This document shows, piece after piece, positions 36,553 to 48,900 of a DNA stretch of 64,000 nucleotides. A model generated the notes under the pieces. It was not told the origin of the DNA. It worked only from the letters and a program-made list of their open reading frames with translations, and did not search any database. The DNA comes from Crocinitomicaceae bacterium (GTDB lineage Bacteria > Bacteroidota > Bacteroidia > Flavobacteriales_D > Crocinitomicaceae), in assembly GCA_018402525.1 (NCBI GenBank), contig JAGYIR010000010.1, positions 186,001 through 250,000 of the forward strand, read 5' to 3'. Made by a program: the position numbers and the translations under genes. Each line of letters begins with the position of its first letter. Within the stretch, counting starts at the first letter, position 1.

Positions 36553-38961
36553 TCATTTGTTTTTAACGTAAGTTTCCAACCATTGATCCATCTCCCAAAG
36601 CATGTGTAAAATATTTTCGCGGGCGGCGTAACCGTGACTTTCGAAAGGAAGTAAAACAAGTCTAGATGTTCCGCCTAAACCTTTAATAGCACCAAACAAG
36701 CGCTCGCTTTGCAGGGTAAAAGTTCCTGGGTTATTGTCTGCCTCCCCATGAATCAACAAAAGCGGTTGATTAATTTTATCTGCGTGCGTAAATGGAGACA
36801 TATTCATGTATAAATCGCGATTATCCCAAAACGTGCGTTCTTCAGACTGAAAACCAAAAGGAGTCAGTGTTCGGTTATAGGCCCCACTACGTGCAATTCC
36901 GGCCGCAAACAAGTCTGAGTGTGCTAATAAATTTGCGGTCATAAAAGCCCCGTAGGAATGTCCACCAACCGCCACGCGCTCGCGATCTGCTACACCCATA
37001 TCCACCATCGTGTTAATAGCTGCCGCTGCATTGCCAACGAGCTGTTCAATAAACGAATCGTTCGGTTCATTTTCTCCCTCGCCAACAATGGGAAAAGCGG
37101 CGTTATCCAACACGGCATATCCACGCGCTGCCCAATAAACTGCTGAGCCATAAAAAAGTCGTGTAAATGCGTGAGGAGAGTCTTTAATTTGTCCTGCCTC
37201 TGAAGCGCTTTTATACTCGCGGGGGTATGCCCAAATGAAAACGGGCAGTGATCCATCTTTTTCTTTATCATATCCGGCTGGCAAATACAAGGTTCCGGAA
37301 AGGTCTACACCATCCTCGCGTTTATATTCGATTTTTTCTTTATGAACTGCCATAAAAGAGGCATAAGGATTCGGGAAAGCAGTAATTTGAGTGGTTTCTT
37401 TGGATCCAATTGTTCGATAGTAATAGTTGGGGATATCTTGATTAGACTCTATTCGGGTTATCATCGTCATTTTATTCCAATCCACGACTTTAACAATCGT
37501 TTCATACGTTGATTTTCCATCGGCCTGCCAAAGACGCTTTGTTTTTTTAGACTTAATGTCAAACTCATCGATGAACGGCTTGTTTCCTTCGGGTGAATAA
37601 CCCTGTCCACTTAAATACAACTTAGCACCATTTTTGGAAAGCTTCAATACATTAAAACGACCAGAGGCATCTTTCTCCGTCTCAAAACTTCCTGGGTCAC
37701 TGTATACATCTTGCGATGAACGCTCAACGATTAATTCAGCCCTTTTTTGCGGTTGTGAAGGATTCAGTAGGTAGCTTCCTGTGCGACGTGTTTTCCATAG
37801 TCCATCATAAACAATTGCCGTTTGGTCATTCCCCCATGTTATTCCACGGTATCTATTTTTTAATGCTACTAGAAAAATGGCCTCTCCCTTAAAAGGAGTT
37901 GATAATTGATACACATTATCCTTAAATTCCACTTCGTTTTGTGGATCTCCCCCGTCTTGTGCTTCGACCCAATACAAGGTTGCTGGTTGATCGGCGCGCC
38001 ATGAAATATACCGTTTACCTGTTTCAACGGCATCGAACCCTTTTGGAAGCTCTTCAATCAATGGTTTTTCATAAAAAGTCATGTTAAACGCTCCTTCTGC
38101 ATTATATAAATCTGTACGTTCTGGAAAACGGTAGTATGGTACAATATAAGAGAATGGTTTCGTCATTGTTTTTGTCATGATGTGCTTACCGTCTGGAGAG
38201 TACGACACCGACGTATAGATGGCAGCAGGCATAAAATCACCTTTCACTCCTGCTAAACTTACTTTTTTCACTTCTGAAGTCGCGTAATATTCAAAAAGGG
38301 CTTCGTCTTGCTTATTTTTTAATAAATCTTGGTACGTTCTCACGGGAGATTTGCTTCCTGATGTTTCCTGAACCGCTGGGCCAGTAGGTAGGGCTAATGA
38401 TACCTCTGAACGATTTACGGGTAACGTATACGTCAAAATATGTGTGTTATCTGGACACCATTCATACGGCTGACCAAAAACACCATTCAGGTTATACTCC
38501 GTCAATTGTTTACAATTTCCATTGGACAAATCGATCACCCATAAGGCTATTCCCGATGGGGTTGTATGTGTAAATCCCAGGTGTTTTTCGTCGGGTGACA
38601 GGTTAAAATCAGATAACCGCGCAGGTTGAGGAAGATCAATTGCTTTGATTTCCTTGCCACTCGGTAATTCTTTAATGGTTATGTTCTTAAAGTAATTTTT
38701 TCTTGATTGACCATTTGTTTTTGGGTCTATACGCAGTCCGCCTAAGCGCACTTCTTCTTCCGATAAATCTTCCAATGATTTAAATGCATTGCGCTCTAAA
38801 AAAATTCCGCGATCTCCTTTAGAGTTTAACCAAAAAGTGGGCGTTGGTTCAATGTCTACTAGCTCTAGAATTTCTTTTGGCGGTTGTTGAAATTGCACGT
38901 CTAATTGCGCAAACAATATGGCTGGTATAAAACTTAGGCAAAAACAAACAAGCGTTTTCAT
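36553..38961 (-). CDS. Exported S9 family prolyl oligopeptidase-type peptidase
   Basis: An 802-residue serine peptidase of the S9 (POP/acylaminoacyl) superfamily. A signal peptide (MKTLVCFCLSFIPAILFAQ) is followed by a beta-propeller-like region to about residue 550, then an alpha/beta-hydrolase domain. The catalytic Ser is in GGHSYGAFMTAN, the Asp in LIHGEADNNPGTF and the His in FESHGYAARE. It resembles the S9C-type glutamyl endopeptidase/dipeptidyl peptidase subgroup of Bacteroidota. It is periplasmic or outer-membrane exposed and likely trims peptides for uptake. Monocistronic. Confidence 0.93.
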   Translation of the reverse strand: MKTLVCFCLSFIPAILFAQLDVQFQQPPKEILELVDIEPTPTFWLNSKGDRGIFLERNAFKSLEDLSEEEVRLGGLRIDPKTNGQSRKNYFKNITIKELPSGKEIKAIDLPQPARLSDFNLSPDEKHLGFTHTTPSGIALWVIDLSNGNCKQLTEYNLNGVFGQPYEWCPDNTHILTYTLPVNRSEVSLALPTGPAVQETSGSKSPVRTYQDLLKNKQDEALFEYYATSEVKKVSLAGVKGDFMPAAIYTSVSYSPDGKHIMTKTMTKPFSYIVPYYRFPERTDLYNAEGAFNMTFYEKPLIEELPKGFDAVETGKRYISWRADQPATLYWVEAQDGGDPQNEVEFKDNVYQLSTPFKGEAIFLVALKNRYRGITWGNDQTAIVYDGLWKTRRTGSYLLNPSQPQKRAELIVERSSQDVYSDPGSFETEKDASGRFNVLKLSKNGAKLYLSGQGYSPEGNKPFIDEFDIKSKKTKRLWQADGKSTYETIVKVVDWNKMTMITRIESNQDIPNYYYRTIGSKETTQITAFPNPYASFMAVHKEKIEYKREDGVDLSGTLYLPAGYDKEKDGSLPVFIWAYPREYKSASEAGQIKDSPHAFTRLFYGSAVYWAARGYAVLDNAAFPIVGEGENEPNDSFIEQLVGNAAAAINTMVDMGVADRERVAVGGHSYGAFMTANLLAHSDLFAAGIARSGAYNRTLTPFGFQSEERTFWDNRDLYMNMSPFTHADKINQPLLLIHGEADNNPGTFTLQSERLFGAIKGLGGTSRLVLLPFESHGYAARENILHMLWEMDQWLETYVKNK

Positions 38962-39074
38962 ATTTAAGAATTTTTGTGTGAGGGTAAATGTATAAATTTA
39001 TTTTTTAGGGGTTTTTATCAAATTTGATTGATTTTTGTGTATGTTAAAAAGGATAGTAAGTTCCTTAACCCTAA

Positions 39075-39266
39075 AAATTAATAGAGTTCATATTTTACCA
39101 ACCCTATAAAAAAGTGAACCAATTCGTTGAAAAAGGGATTTATGCTGAAAAAACGGCAAGGAAATACCTCAATCAGCTTTGTGATTTAGGAGTGATTGAG
39201 AGAAAAAGCATAGATGGAAAACACTACTATATGAATTTAGAATTATATAGTATCTTATCAGAATGA
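39075..39266 (+). pseudogene. Remnant of a Fic family protein (C-terminal winged helix)
   Basis: An open frame between TAA 39072-39074 and TGA 39264-39266 encodes about 63 residues with no good start codon. It matches the C-terminal winged-helix region that follows the Fic domain in DUF4172/Fic-type proteins: IFYQPYKKVNQFVEKGI, AEKTARKYLNQLCDLGVIE, then HYYMNLELYSIL. No Fic core (HPFxxGNGR) is present upstream; the S9 peptidase promoter region starts there. It is therefore a decayed fragment, possibly left by an insertion or deletion event. Confidence 0.7.
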
Positions 39267-39391
39267 GCTATAACTTTCTAAAATCTAAATAGATAACTCT
39301 AATTTAGAATATAGTCCAATGAAATAAATCATTCCGCTTGGATTAAACGCATAAAAAATTACCATACATGCCTTTTAGTTTATTTTGCGAT

Positions 39392-39614
39392 CCCCGGAGA
39401 AGAGTGAGCGCCGAACGGGAAGTGACGGCGGTGAGCGAATGATATACTATTATTGGGATTATTCCATGATCCCTTATGGACGACGTGCAATGGATAAAGC
39501 GTTTTCGTCTGCTACGCATCTGATAGCCACTTTTTCTATGTGCTTTCACTCAAGCGAGCTTGGCTCAGCACATAAAAAAAGCGTCTGCCGGTGGCAAACG
39601 CTTTATCAGAGTGA
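39392..39614. repeat. Tandem repeat unit 1 (about 223 bp) with terminator-like hairpin
   Basis: Begins ccccggagaagag and ends at ..ttatcagagtga. It is about 90% identical by eye to the next unit. On the minus strand it has a stem-loop (39579-39603, aagcgtctgcc / ggcaaacgctt) followed by seven T, which is a terminator-like structure, plus an outer inverted repeat (gataaagcgttt / aaacgctttatc) and an inner one (atgtgct / agcacat). Reading frames within it are short, unlike any family, and not supported as genes. Confidence 0.8.
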
Positions 39615-39862
39615 CCCCGGAGAAGAACTTGCGACTCAGGAGCAAGTGAAGAGCGAACGCCGAACGGGAAGTGATGGCGGTGAGCGAATGATTCGTTTTA
39701 TTGGGATTATTTCATGATCCCTTATGGACGACGTGCAGTGGATAAAGCGTTTTCATCTGCTTCGCATCTGATAGCCACTTTTTTATGTACTTTCACTCAA
39801 GCGAGCTTGGCTCAGTACATAAAAAAAGCGTCTGCCCTTGGCAAACGCTTTATCAGAGTGAG
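39615..39862. repeat. Tandem repeat unit 2 (about 248 bp) with terminator-like hairpin
   Basis: Starts with the same ccccggagaagaa as unit 1 and contains an extra ~20-bp segment (acttgcgactcagg...) before rejoining it at gcgaacgccgaacggg. Its hairpin is at 39826-39850 with a T run on the minus strand. Unit differences are mostly single transitions, and the compensating change tatgtac/gtacata in the inner inverted repeat keeps that stem paired. Confidence 0.8.
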
Positions 39863-39909
39863 CCTGGCAGGACAGAGTTCAAACTTTTTGGAAGATTTGT
39901 TGACACTTA

Positions 39910-39922
39910 ATGCGACAGAACC
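39910..39922 (-). repeat. Solo IS6-type terminal inverted repeat relic
   Basis: atgcgacagaacc matches the right terminal repeat of the IS at 51904-52724 (gatgcgacagaacc) in orientation and sequence. No transposase is attached. It lies 72 bp from the stop of the giant gene. Confidence 0.6.
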
Positions 39923-39993
39923 CCCATTATCGAATAATAATTTTTGAATCTAACTTAGATGAGAAATTGCGACGAAAATTATTCTTTTTGAAA

Positions 39994-42900
39994 TCACTTC
40001 AAAACATTAACATGTCCAACATAAACATTGGCATCTTCATTTTGAAGTAAACGAAGAGTTATTTCCCAAGTATATGTACCATCTTGAACTGGGTAATATT
40101 TGCCTACACCATATGTACCATCCCACCCAATATAAGGATCAAATGATTCAAAAACTACTTCTCCCCATCGATTAAATATTTTCAGGTTATAACTACCCTT
40201 ATCAAAACCGCTCGTAATGATTGGTTTGAAGGTTTCATTTGTTCCATCAACGTTAGGTGTAAACGAATTTGGAACATAGAAGAGTTGCTCTTCCCACAAA
40301 GTAATTGGTAAAGTGAATTGATCTGAACACCCCGCTTCATTATATGCGGTAAGAACAGGATAATAAGTTGCCGGACCCTCTGGATATAAATGTATAGGGT
40401 CAGAAGAAACACTTGTAGATCCATCACCAAAATCCCATTCGTACGTTACGGCATTCCAAGAATTGTTTATAAAGTAAACATAGGGGTCATCAGAAGGAAC
40501 AATTGTCTCTTCAGCGGTAAAATTAGCGACTGGATTTGCGTAAACACAAACCATATCGTCGTAGGTTATTGTACTAATGCAACCCGCGGAATTTGTAGCT
40601 GTTAAAGTGACAGGGTAACAGCCTGGGTCACTGTATGTGTGATCAACGGCCCCTGATTGGTTCGAAACCTGACCATCACCAAACTGCCAGAATAGATCAA
40701 CTCCTGGTGCATTCACTACATCTGAAAAAATAAATGTAGATGGTACACAGCCCTCATTCAGGTTGACTGTAAAATCTATCGGAGGACTTTCCTGGATCAA
40801 AATTGACTCTGAACTACTTCCCTCACAAAGTGTAACTGGATCAGTTCCGGTTAATGTAACCAAATATGAGCCAATAACTCCATATGTATGTATTGGTTCA
40901 AAATCATTTGATGTATTACCATCACCAAAACTCCAGTCAAAATCTAAAAGATTACTCGAATTATTTACAAAATTTACGGGCGAAAGATCACAAAGAGCTG
41001 TGTTCGAAACTGAAAAATCAACTTCCGGAATTGGATGAACAATAACCTCACCCGTACTAACAGGACCAAGGCATCCTTTATTCGATGTAGCCTGTATGTT
41101 ATATGTAACTGTTTCAGAGTTATTCGTACTATTGATCAATTGATCTGTAATAACTGAATTGGTTTGCAAAGATTGGGTTTCACCAGTCACATCTAAATTG
41201 TCTGTCGCGAACCAGCTAAAGATTGATGGACTCGATGCTCCTAATGGAATTGCAAGCGTTTCACCACTACATATTTCTTCTGAAAAAGGTGCAACTACAG
41301 GTGAAGGATTAACAAAAACATTAATCTGCGTACTCGGACTAGAACATCCATTAGCAGTAGTTGTTGCAACGACAGTATAAATAACAGCTTGTGTAGTTGT
41401 AGTAGTGTTGATTAATTGATCATTAATTAAGTTGCCATTTTGAACTGTTAAGCTTTCACCGTTAACATCTAAAGAGCTTTGCGCAAACCAATTAAAAGTG
41501 ACATTGGCATTAGCAACCAATTGTAAATCAACAATATCTCCGGAACAAATTTCCGTTGATAAAGGACTGATCAATTCTATAGGAGGATTTACAATAACTG
41601 TTACTGTTTGCGCCTGGCCCTGACAGCCGCCCTGTTGAGATGTGGGAATAACGCTGTAAACCACCAATTGTGGAATATTAGTTGTATTGATCAACACATC
41701 ATTAATAACACTCCCATTGTTTATAACAGTAGATTCTCCTGAAACATTTGGATTATCGGTCGCAAACCAAGTGAAATCAGATGGAACATTTGCTGTTAAG
41801 AAAACGGAAGCAGACACACCGCTGCATATTTCCATACTATTGCCACTCGTAATAAATACATCTGGAATGACATTCACATCGAGCGACTCGGATAAACCTG
41901 CGCAACCAAATGGCACCGATGTTGCATTAATTGTATAATTCACCATCTCAATATTTGATGTTGAGTTATTCAGCGTATTACTTACAACTGGAGTAGTTTG
42001 AACAAAGGTACTTTCACCCATTACATCAGGGTTATCCTGCGCAGACCACGTGATGATAGATTGAACCGATGTAAGTACAGGAACACTAAAATCATCACCA
42101 TTGCAAACATCAACATCAGTAACAGGATCTATTACCGGAGAAGGATGAACAGTTATAGTGAAACTATTTGCTGTTCCTCCGCACAATTGACCTGTATTGG
42201 AAACAAAAACTGGAATGACAGATATATTGGAAATATTATCCACTGATTGATTGTTTATTCCGGAAAAAGATGCGATATCGCCAGTCCCAGTTAATCCCAA
42301 ACCGATTGTCGGATTATCATTCGTCCAATCATAATAAGACCCAGAACCTGAAAATTGTATTACTGGTGTAAGATCTCCATTACATAATTCAATATCTGGA
42401 TTTACATTGTTCTCTGGAATTGGATTAACCGTTATTTGAAAATCTATTACACTTCCAAAGCATTGCACCCCTTGGTTCGTATTTACAGGAGTAACTGATA
42501 CAACTGCAGTATTGGGTGTTGAATTCGAAGCATTAGAAAGTGTAAAGGAAGGAATAGTAGTATTTCCCGAACTCACAAGACCGATAGTGGTATTATTGTT
42601 CACCCAATTTATAGCGGAGTAATTGCCTGTTGGTTGAATACTAGATTGCACAACGCCTGCACAATTCTCGATATCAGTAATAGGATCTACTATTGGAGTA
42701 GGATTTACAGTAATTGTAAAACTTTCAGCGGATCCATCGCATTGCAACGCTGTCGGAATTACGGTGATTGTTCCACTTATCGGATTAATGGTCGGGTTTA
42801 ACGCTGTAAACGAACTAATATCGCCTGATCCATTGGAAACAAGACCTATATTCGGATTATTATTGGTCCATGTGTACGTGTTTCCACTTCCAGTAAAATT

Positions 42901-45900
42901 AACAGTAGCGGACGGTGCACCATTACAAATAACTTGATCAACTAGTGGGTTAACGATAGGCGTGGGGTTAACTGTAATTGTGAATGTCTCAGATGGTCCA
43001 GGACAAACAACGCCATTTGAGCTAAATGAGGATACTACGTTAATAGTAGCAACGATTGGTACAGTCGAATTATTAACAGCTGTAAATGCGGCAATATCTC
43101 CCACACCACCGCTCGGCAATCCGATAGAGGCGTTATCATTAAACCATTCGAATATAGTTGCATTTCCGCTGAAATCAACGAGAGGAACTATTTCACCGTT
43201 ACAAACTGTAATATCGTTAACACTGTTAATAATAGGCGCTGGATTCACAGTAATGGTAAACTGATCTGAAATACCATTACAAGTTAGCCCTGCTTCTGTG
43301 TAATTCGGTGTCACTGTAATGGTAGAAATCTCAGGAGACATTGAATTATTAACCACAGTAAAAGAAAGAATATCATCCACTCCTGAGCCACCTAATCCAA
43401 TGCTAGGATTATCATTCATCCAACTAAACTCAGTAGCGAGCCCGTTGAAATTTATTGGTGATGTTGATGCTCCATTACAATAAGTAACGTCATTTGTAGG
43501 ATCTAAATTCGGCTCAGGTAATACTGTAATCAAAAAGCTCTCCTGCGAACCGATACAGCTCAACCCTTGGTAGTCATATTGCGGTGTAACAGAAATAGTT
43601 GCTGATTCTGATGAATTACTTTGATTATCGTAAGAAAAGATTGAAATATTTCCATTACCGCCTGCAACCAATCCAATTGCCGAATTTGAATTGGTCCATT
43701 CATAATTTGTTGCAACACCCGAAAATTGAATCGGTCCTATGTCTGAAGACGAACAAACCACAATATCTGCTAATGGATCAGCTTCCGGAGTAGGTAACAC
43801 ACTAATGTTGAAAGACTCTGGATTTCCCATACAAGTTAAACCGCTTGAGGTAAATTCAGGCGTAACTGCTATCAATGCATCAATCGGTAAAGGTGTAGAA
43901 TTAGTCACAGTAAACGCAGGAATATTTCCATTACCTGTTTGTGCCAAACCAATTGCCGATAAATTATTAGTCCATGTGTAATTCGTCGCATCACCTGTAA
44001 AGATGACCTGATTTGTGCTAGTTCCATTGCAAAGTACCTGATCAAGAACAGGATCTACAATTGGTACAGGATTAACAGTGATAATAAAGCTTGACGTAAC
44101 ACCAGGACAAGACAATCCTGAACCCGTGAAGTTTGGTGTAACAATGATTTGATCGCTTACAGGCTGACTTGTCCCGTTGATCGCAGTAAATGAAGGGATA
44201 TTACCAATTCCACCAGTCCCAACACCTGTATTATTCGTAGAGGAAGTCCAATCGAAAGAAGTTGCATTGCCAGATAACACAGTAACAGGTACTTGTTGAT
44301 CCTCACAAACAATTATATCACTTAGCGGATCAACGCTTGGGCTTGGATTTACTGTGATTAGAAAATCCTCAGGTGAACCGAAACAAATCAAACCATTTAC
44401 ACTAAGCTGTGGAGTTACTGTTATTGTTGAAACCTGTGCAGAACTCGCTGTATTAGTGGCTGTAAAAGAATTGATGTTTCCATTTCCACTTGAAGGCAAA
44501 CCGATTAGACTGTTATCATTTACCCATTGATACGATGAGGCATTCGTACCTGAGAATTGAACCGTTTGGGTTGAAGAACCATTACAAATAGTTTGATCGA
44601 TTATCGGATTAACAATTGGAGAAGGCTGAACAGTTATTGTAAATGAAAAGGGGGTTCCTGAACAAGAATTTGTTGTTCCTGTAAATTCCGGAGTAATGGT
44701 AATCGTTGCATCAATCGATTGTGATGTATTATTAACAGCGGTAAAGGTTGGAATATTTCCTGTTCCCGATGAAGATAATCCGATTGTAGGATTATTATTT
44801 GTCCATGAATAAGAAGAGGCTGACCCTGAAATGATGTAGGATGATACCTGTTCACCATTACAAAAAATTGAATCATTAATTGGACTCACATTTGTCGTCG
44901 GATTAACGGTATATGAGAAATCAATAGGAATTCCAATACATCCATTTGATTCAGGCGTTACAGTAATAGTGGACGTAATGACCTGCGTGGACGAATTTTG
45001 AGCAATAAACGATGGAACAGAGTTAAGTCCTGAATTTGGAGCGCCTGTTACCGTGTTATCATTTGACCAATTGTAATTGGTAGCTGTCCCTGAGAATATT
45101 ACCACTTGAGATTGATCTCCGATACAAAGCTCCTGATCTCCAATAGGATCTACTACCGGTGTTGGATTAATGGTGTAGTTGTAAACTGTCGGACTACCTG
45201 AACAGGTAAGCCCACCATTGACGTATTCCGGTGTTACAGTTACCAATGATGTAACAGGCCCTTGACCATTGTTCATTGCAGTGAACGAGCCGATATCTCC
45301 TATTCCACTTGTCCCTATACCAATCGAACCATCCGTATTCGTCCAGCTATACTGCGTTCCAGTACCAGCGAATACAACCGATTGTGTTGATAAACCATTA
45401 CAAACAACCTGATCCGTCAAAGATGAAATACTCGGTATTGGATTAATCGTAATCGTATAATCAGTCGGTGCACCCGGACAAGAAGCTCCTCCCGTGGTTG
45501 TCGCTATTGCCGTTATCGTAATCGTTTCCGGCGTTAATGATGAATGAGACAAAGTCATCGATGGAATGCTCCCCCCTCCTTGCGTCGGTGTCGCTCCACT
45601 TATTCCGCCAAGATTACTCGTAATTGACCAGTCGAATGTTGCGCCAGATGTTGATGAACTTAAGTTAACAGCAGTGATCGAACTTCCCGAACAAATAACC
45701 TGATCAGCAATGTCAAATAAAACAACCGGCGCCGGATTCACCGTCAATGAAAATACCTCAGGTGAACCTAAACAACCCGATGCCGTCGGTGTAACAATGT
45801 AATCAAGTGTGTACGGTGAACTACCACTATTATTTACCACTTGACCCGTCAGTGGACCAGTACCATTCAACTGATACCCCGTGATTGTTACAGGTATATT

Positions 45901-48900
45901 ACCAGGCTGGTCCAATACCCATGTATAATCTGTAACGGAAACATTCGAACTAAAAACAGGGGTCGTGAAAGATGTACCACCACAAATTACCTCTGGAGCA
46001 ATCGGTGATAAAACCGGTGTTGGATTTACAGTTATTGTGTAGGTAACCGGTTGGCCTGAACAACCATTCGCTTCAGGTATAATCGTGTATGCTATGACGG
46101 CAGGGACAACACCTGTGTTTTCAAGTAACATCGATGGTAAATCACCCGAACCGCTTGCAGTAAAGCCAGTGACACTTCCGCTTGTTACTGATCCCGTCCA
46201 TGTATACGTTGTACCCAACACATTAGAGGTCAAAGTAACTGCACTACTTGATGTATTCGAACAGATCGTCTCTGATAGAACAGTATTTGTAACAACTGGA
46301 GTCGGTTCAATAGTAATCTGAAGCGTACTGTCAGGACCTAAACAACCATTTGCGGTTGGAGTTACCGTAATTATTCCAACAACAGCCACATTCGACGTAT
46401 TTAATCCGGTAAAAGAAGGTATCTCAACAGATCCATTGGACGCAAGTCCTATCTGAGGGTTACTGTTTATCCAATCATAACTCGTGCCCGAAACAGAAGA
46501 GGTGAACGTAACCAGTTGTGTCTGATCTCCATTACATATAGTTTGATCTTGTAGTGCATCAATGTAAGGAATCGGTTGTACTGTGATCGTGAAGTCTTCA
46601 GGATTACCATCACACAAAACACCATTCAAAAAGTAACCGGGTGTAACCGAAATAATTGATTGCTCAGCTGTTGTACCTGTGTTAACTGTCGTAAAATCAA
46701 TCGTTCCTGAACCCGTAAGCGGAAGACCTGTCTGAAGATTATCATTAGTCCAGTTATATACCGTTCCACTACCCGTAAAAGGTACGTTAACAAGCGTCCC
46801 TGAACATTCATCAAGATCCGTTAGTGGGTCTACTACAGGTATAGGATTAACAGTTATCGTGAAACCTTCCGCCGGACCAACACAACCATTAAGTGTCGGA
46901 GTAACTATGATAGTTGAACTTATCGGTAAAGCGGTTCCATTTGCGGAATTAAATGACAATACCGATCCTGTACCGGAAGCTGATAAACCCGTCTGTGTAT
47001 TATTATTGGTCCAGGTAAACGAGCTACCCGGTAAACTCGTGAAATCAACCTGTGTCGTCGCTTGCCCCTCACAAACTGTTTGATCAGAAAGAGGATCTAA
47101 AAATGGTGTCGGATCGATCGTAAAACTAAAATCAGTCGGACTACCTGAACAGGTAAGACCACCATTGACGTATTCCGGTGTTACCGTTACCAATGATGTA
47201 ACAGGCACTTGACCATTGTTTATCGCAGTGAACGAACCTATATCTCCTATTCCAGATGCACCTATACCAATCGAACCATCCGTATTCGTCCAACTGTACT
47301 GCGTGGCCGTACCAGCGAATACAACCGATTGTGTCGATAAACCATTACAAACAACTTGATCCGTCAAAGATGAAACACTCGGTATTGGATTGATCGTGAT
47401 CGTGTAAGCAGTTGGTGCACCCGGACAAGATGCTCCTCCCGTGGTTGTAGCTATTGCCGTTATCGTAATCGTTTCTGGTGTTAATGATGAATGAGACAAA
47501 GTCATCGAGGGAATGACACCCCCTCCTTGAGTCGGTGTCGCACCAACTATTCCTCCAAGATTACTCGTAATTGACCAATCGAATGTTGCACCAGGTGTTG
47601 ATGAACTTAAGTTAACAGCAGTGATCGAACTTCCCGAACAAATAACTTGATCAGCAATGTCAAATAAAACAACCGGCGCCGGATTCACCGTCAATGAAAA
47701 TACCTCAGGTGAACCTAAACAACCCGATGCCGTCGGTGTAACAATGTAATCAAGTGTGTACGGTGAACTACCACTATTATTTACCACTTGACCCGTCAGT
47801 GGACCAGTACCATTCAACTGATACCCCGTGATTGTTACAGGTATATTACCAGGCTGGTCCAATACCCATGTATAATCTGTAACGGAAACATTCGAACTAA
47901 AAACAGGGGTCGTGAAAGATGTACCACCACAAATTACCTCTGGAGCAATCGGTGATAAAACCGGTGTTGGATTTACAGTTATTGTGTAGGTAACCGGTTG
48001 GCCTGAACAACCATTCGCTTCAGGTATAATCGTGTATGCTATGACGGCAGGGACAACACCTGTGTTTTCAAGTAACATCGATGGTAAATCACCCGAACCG
48101 CTTGCAGTAAAGCCAGTGACACTTCCGCTTGTTACTGATCCCGTCCATGTATACGTTGTACCCAACACATTAGAGGTCAAAGTAACTGCACTACTTGATG
48201 TATTCGAACAGATCGTCTCTGATAGAACAGTATTTGTAACAACTGGAGTCGGTTCAATAGTAATCTGAAGCGTACTGTCAGGACCTAAACAACCATTTGC
48301 GGTTGGAGTTACCGTAATTATTCCAACAACAGCCACATTCGACGTATTTAATCCGGTAAAAGAAGGTATCTCAACAGATCCATTGGACGCAAGTCCTATC
48401 TGAGGGTTACTGTTTATCCAATCATAACTCGTGCCCGAAACAGAAGAGGTGAACGTAACCAGTTGTGTCTGATCTCCATTACATATAGTTTGATCTTGTA
48501 GTGCATCAATGTAAGGAATCGGTTGTACTGTGATCGTGAAGTCTTCAGGATTACCATCACACAAAACACCATTCAAAAAGTAACCGGGTGTAACCGAAAT
48601 AATTGATTGCTCAGCTGTTGTACCTGTGTTAACTGTCGTAAAATCAATCGTTCCTGAACCCGTAAGCGGAAGACCTGTCTGAAGATTATCATTAGTCCAG
48701 TTATATACCGTTCCACTACCCGTAAAAGGTACGTTAACAAGCGTCCCTGAACATTCATCAAGATCCGTTAGTGGGTCTACTACAGGTATAGGATTAACAG
48801 TTATCGTGAAACCTTCCGCCGGACCAACACAACCATTAAGTGTCGGAGTAACTATGATAGTTGAACTTATCGGTAAAGCGGTTCCATTTGCGGAATTAAA

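Noticed and set aside
39385-39947. Plus-strand frames with repeated KSERRTGSDGGERMI-like segments
   Set aside because: They track the DNA repeat units, have no signal, domain or codon support, and sit on terminator-like hairpins.
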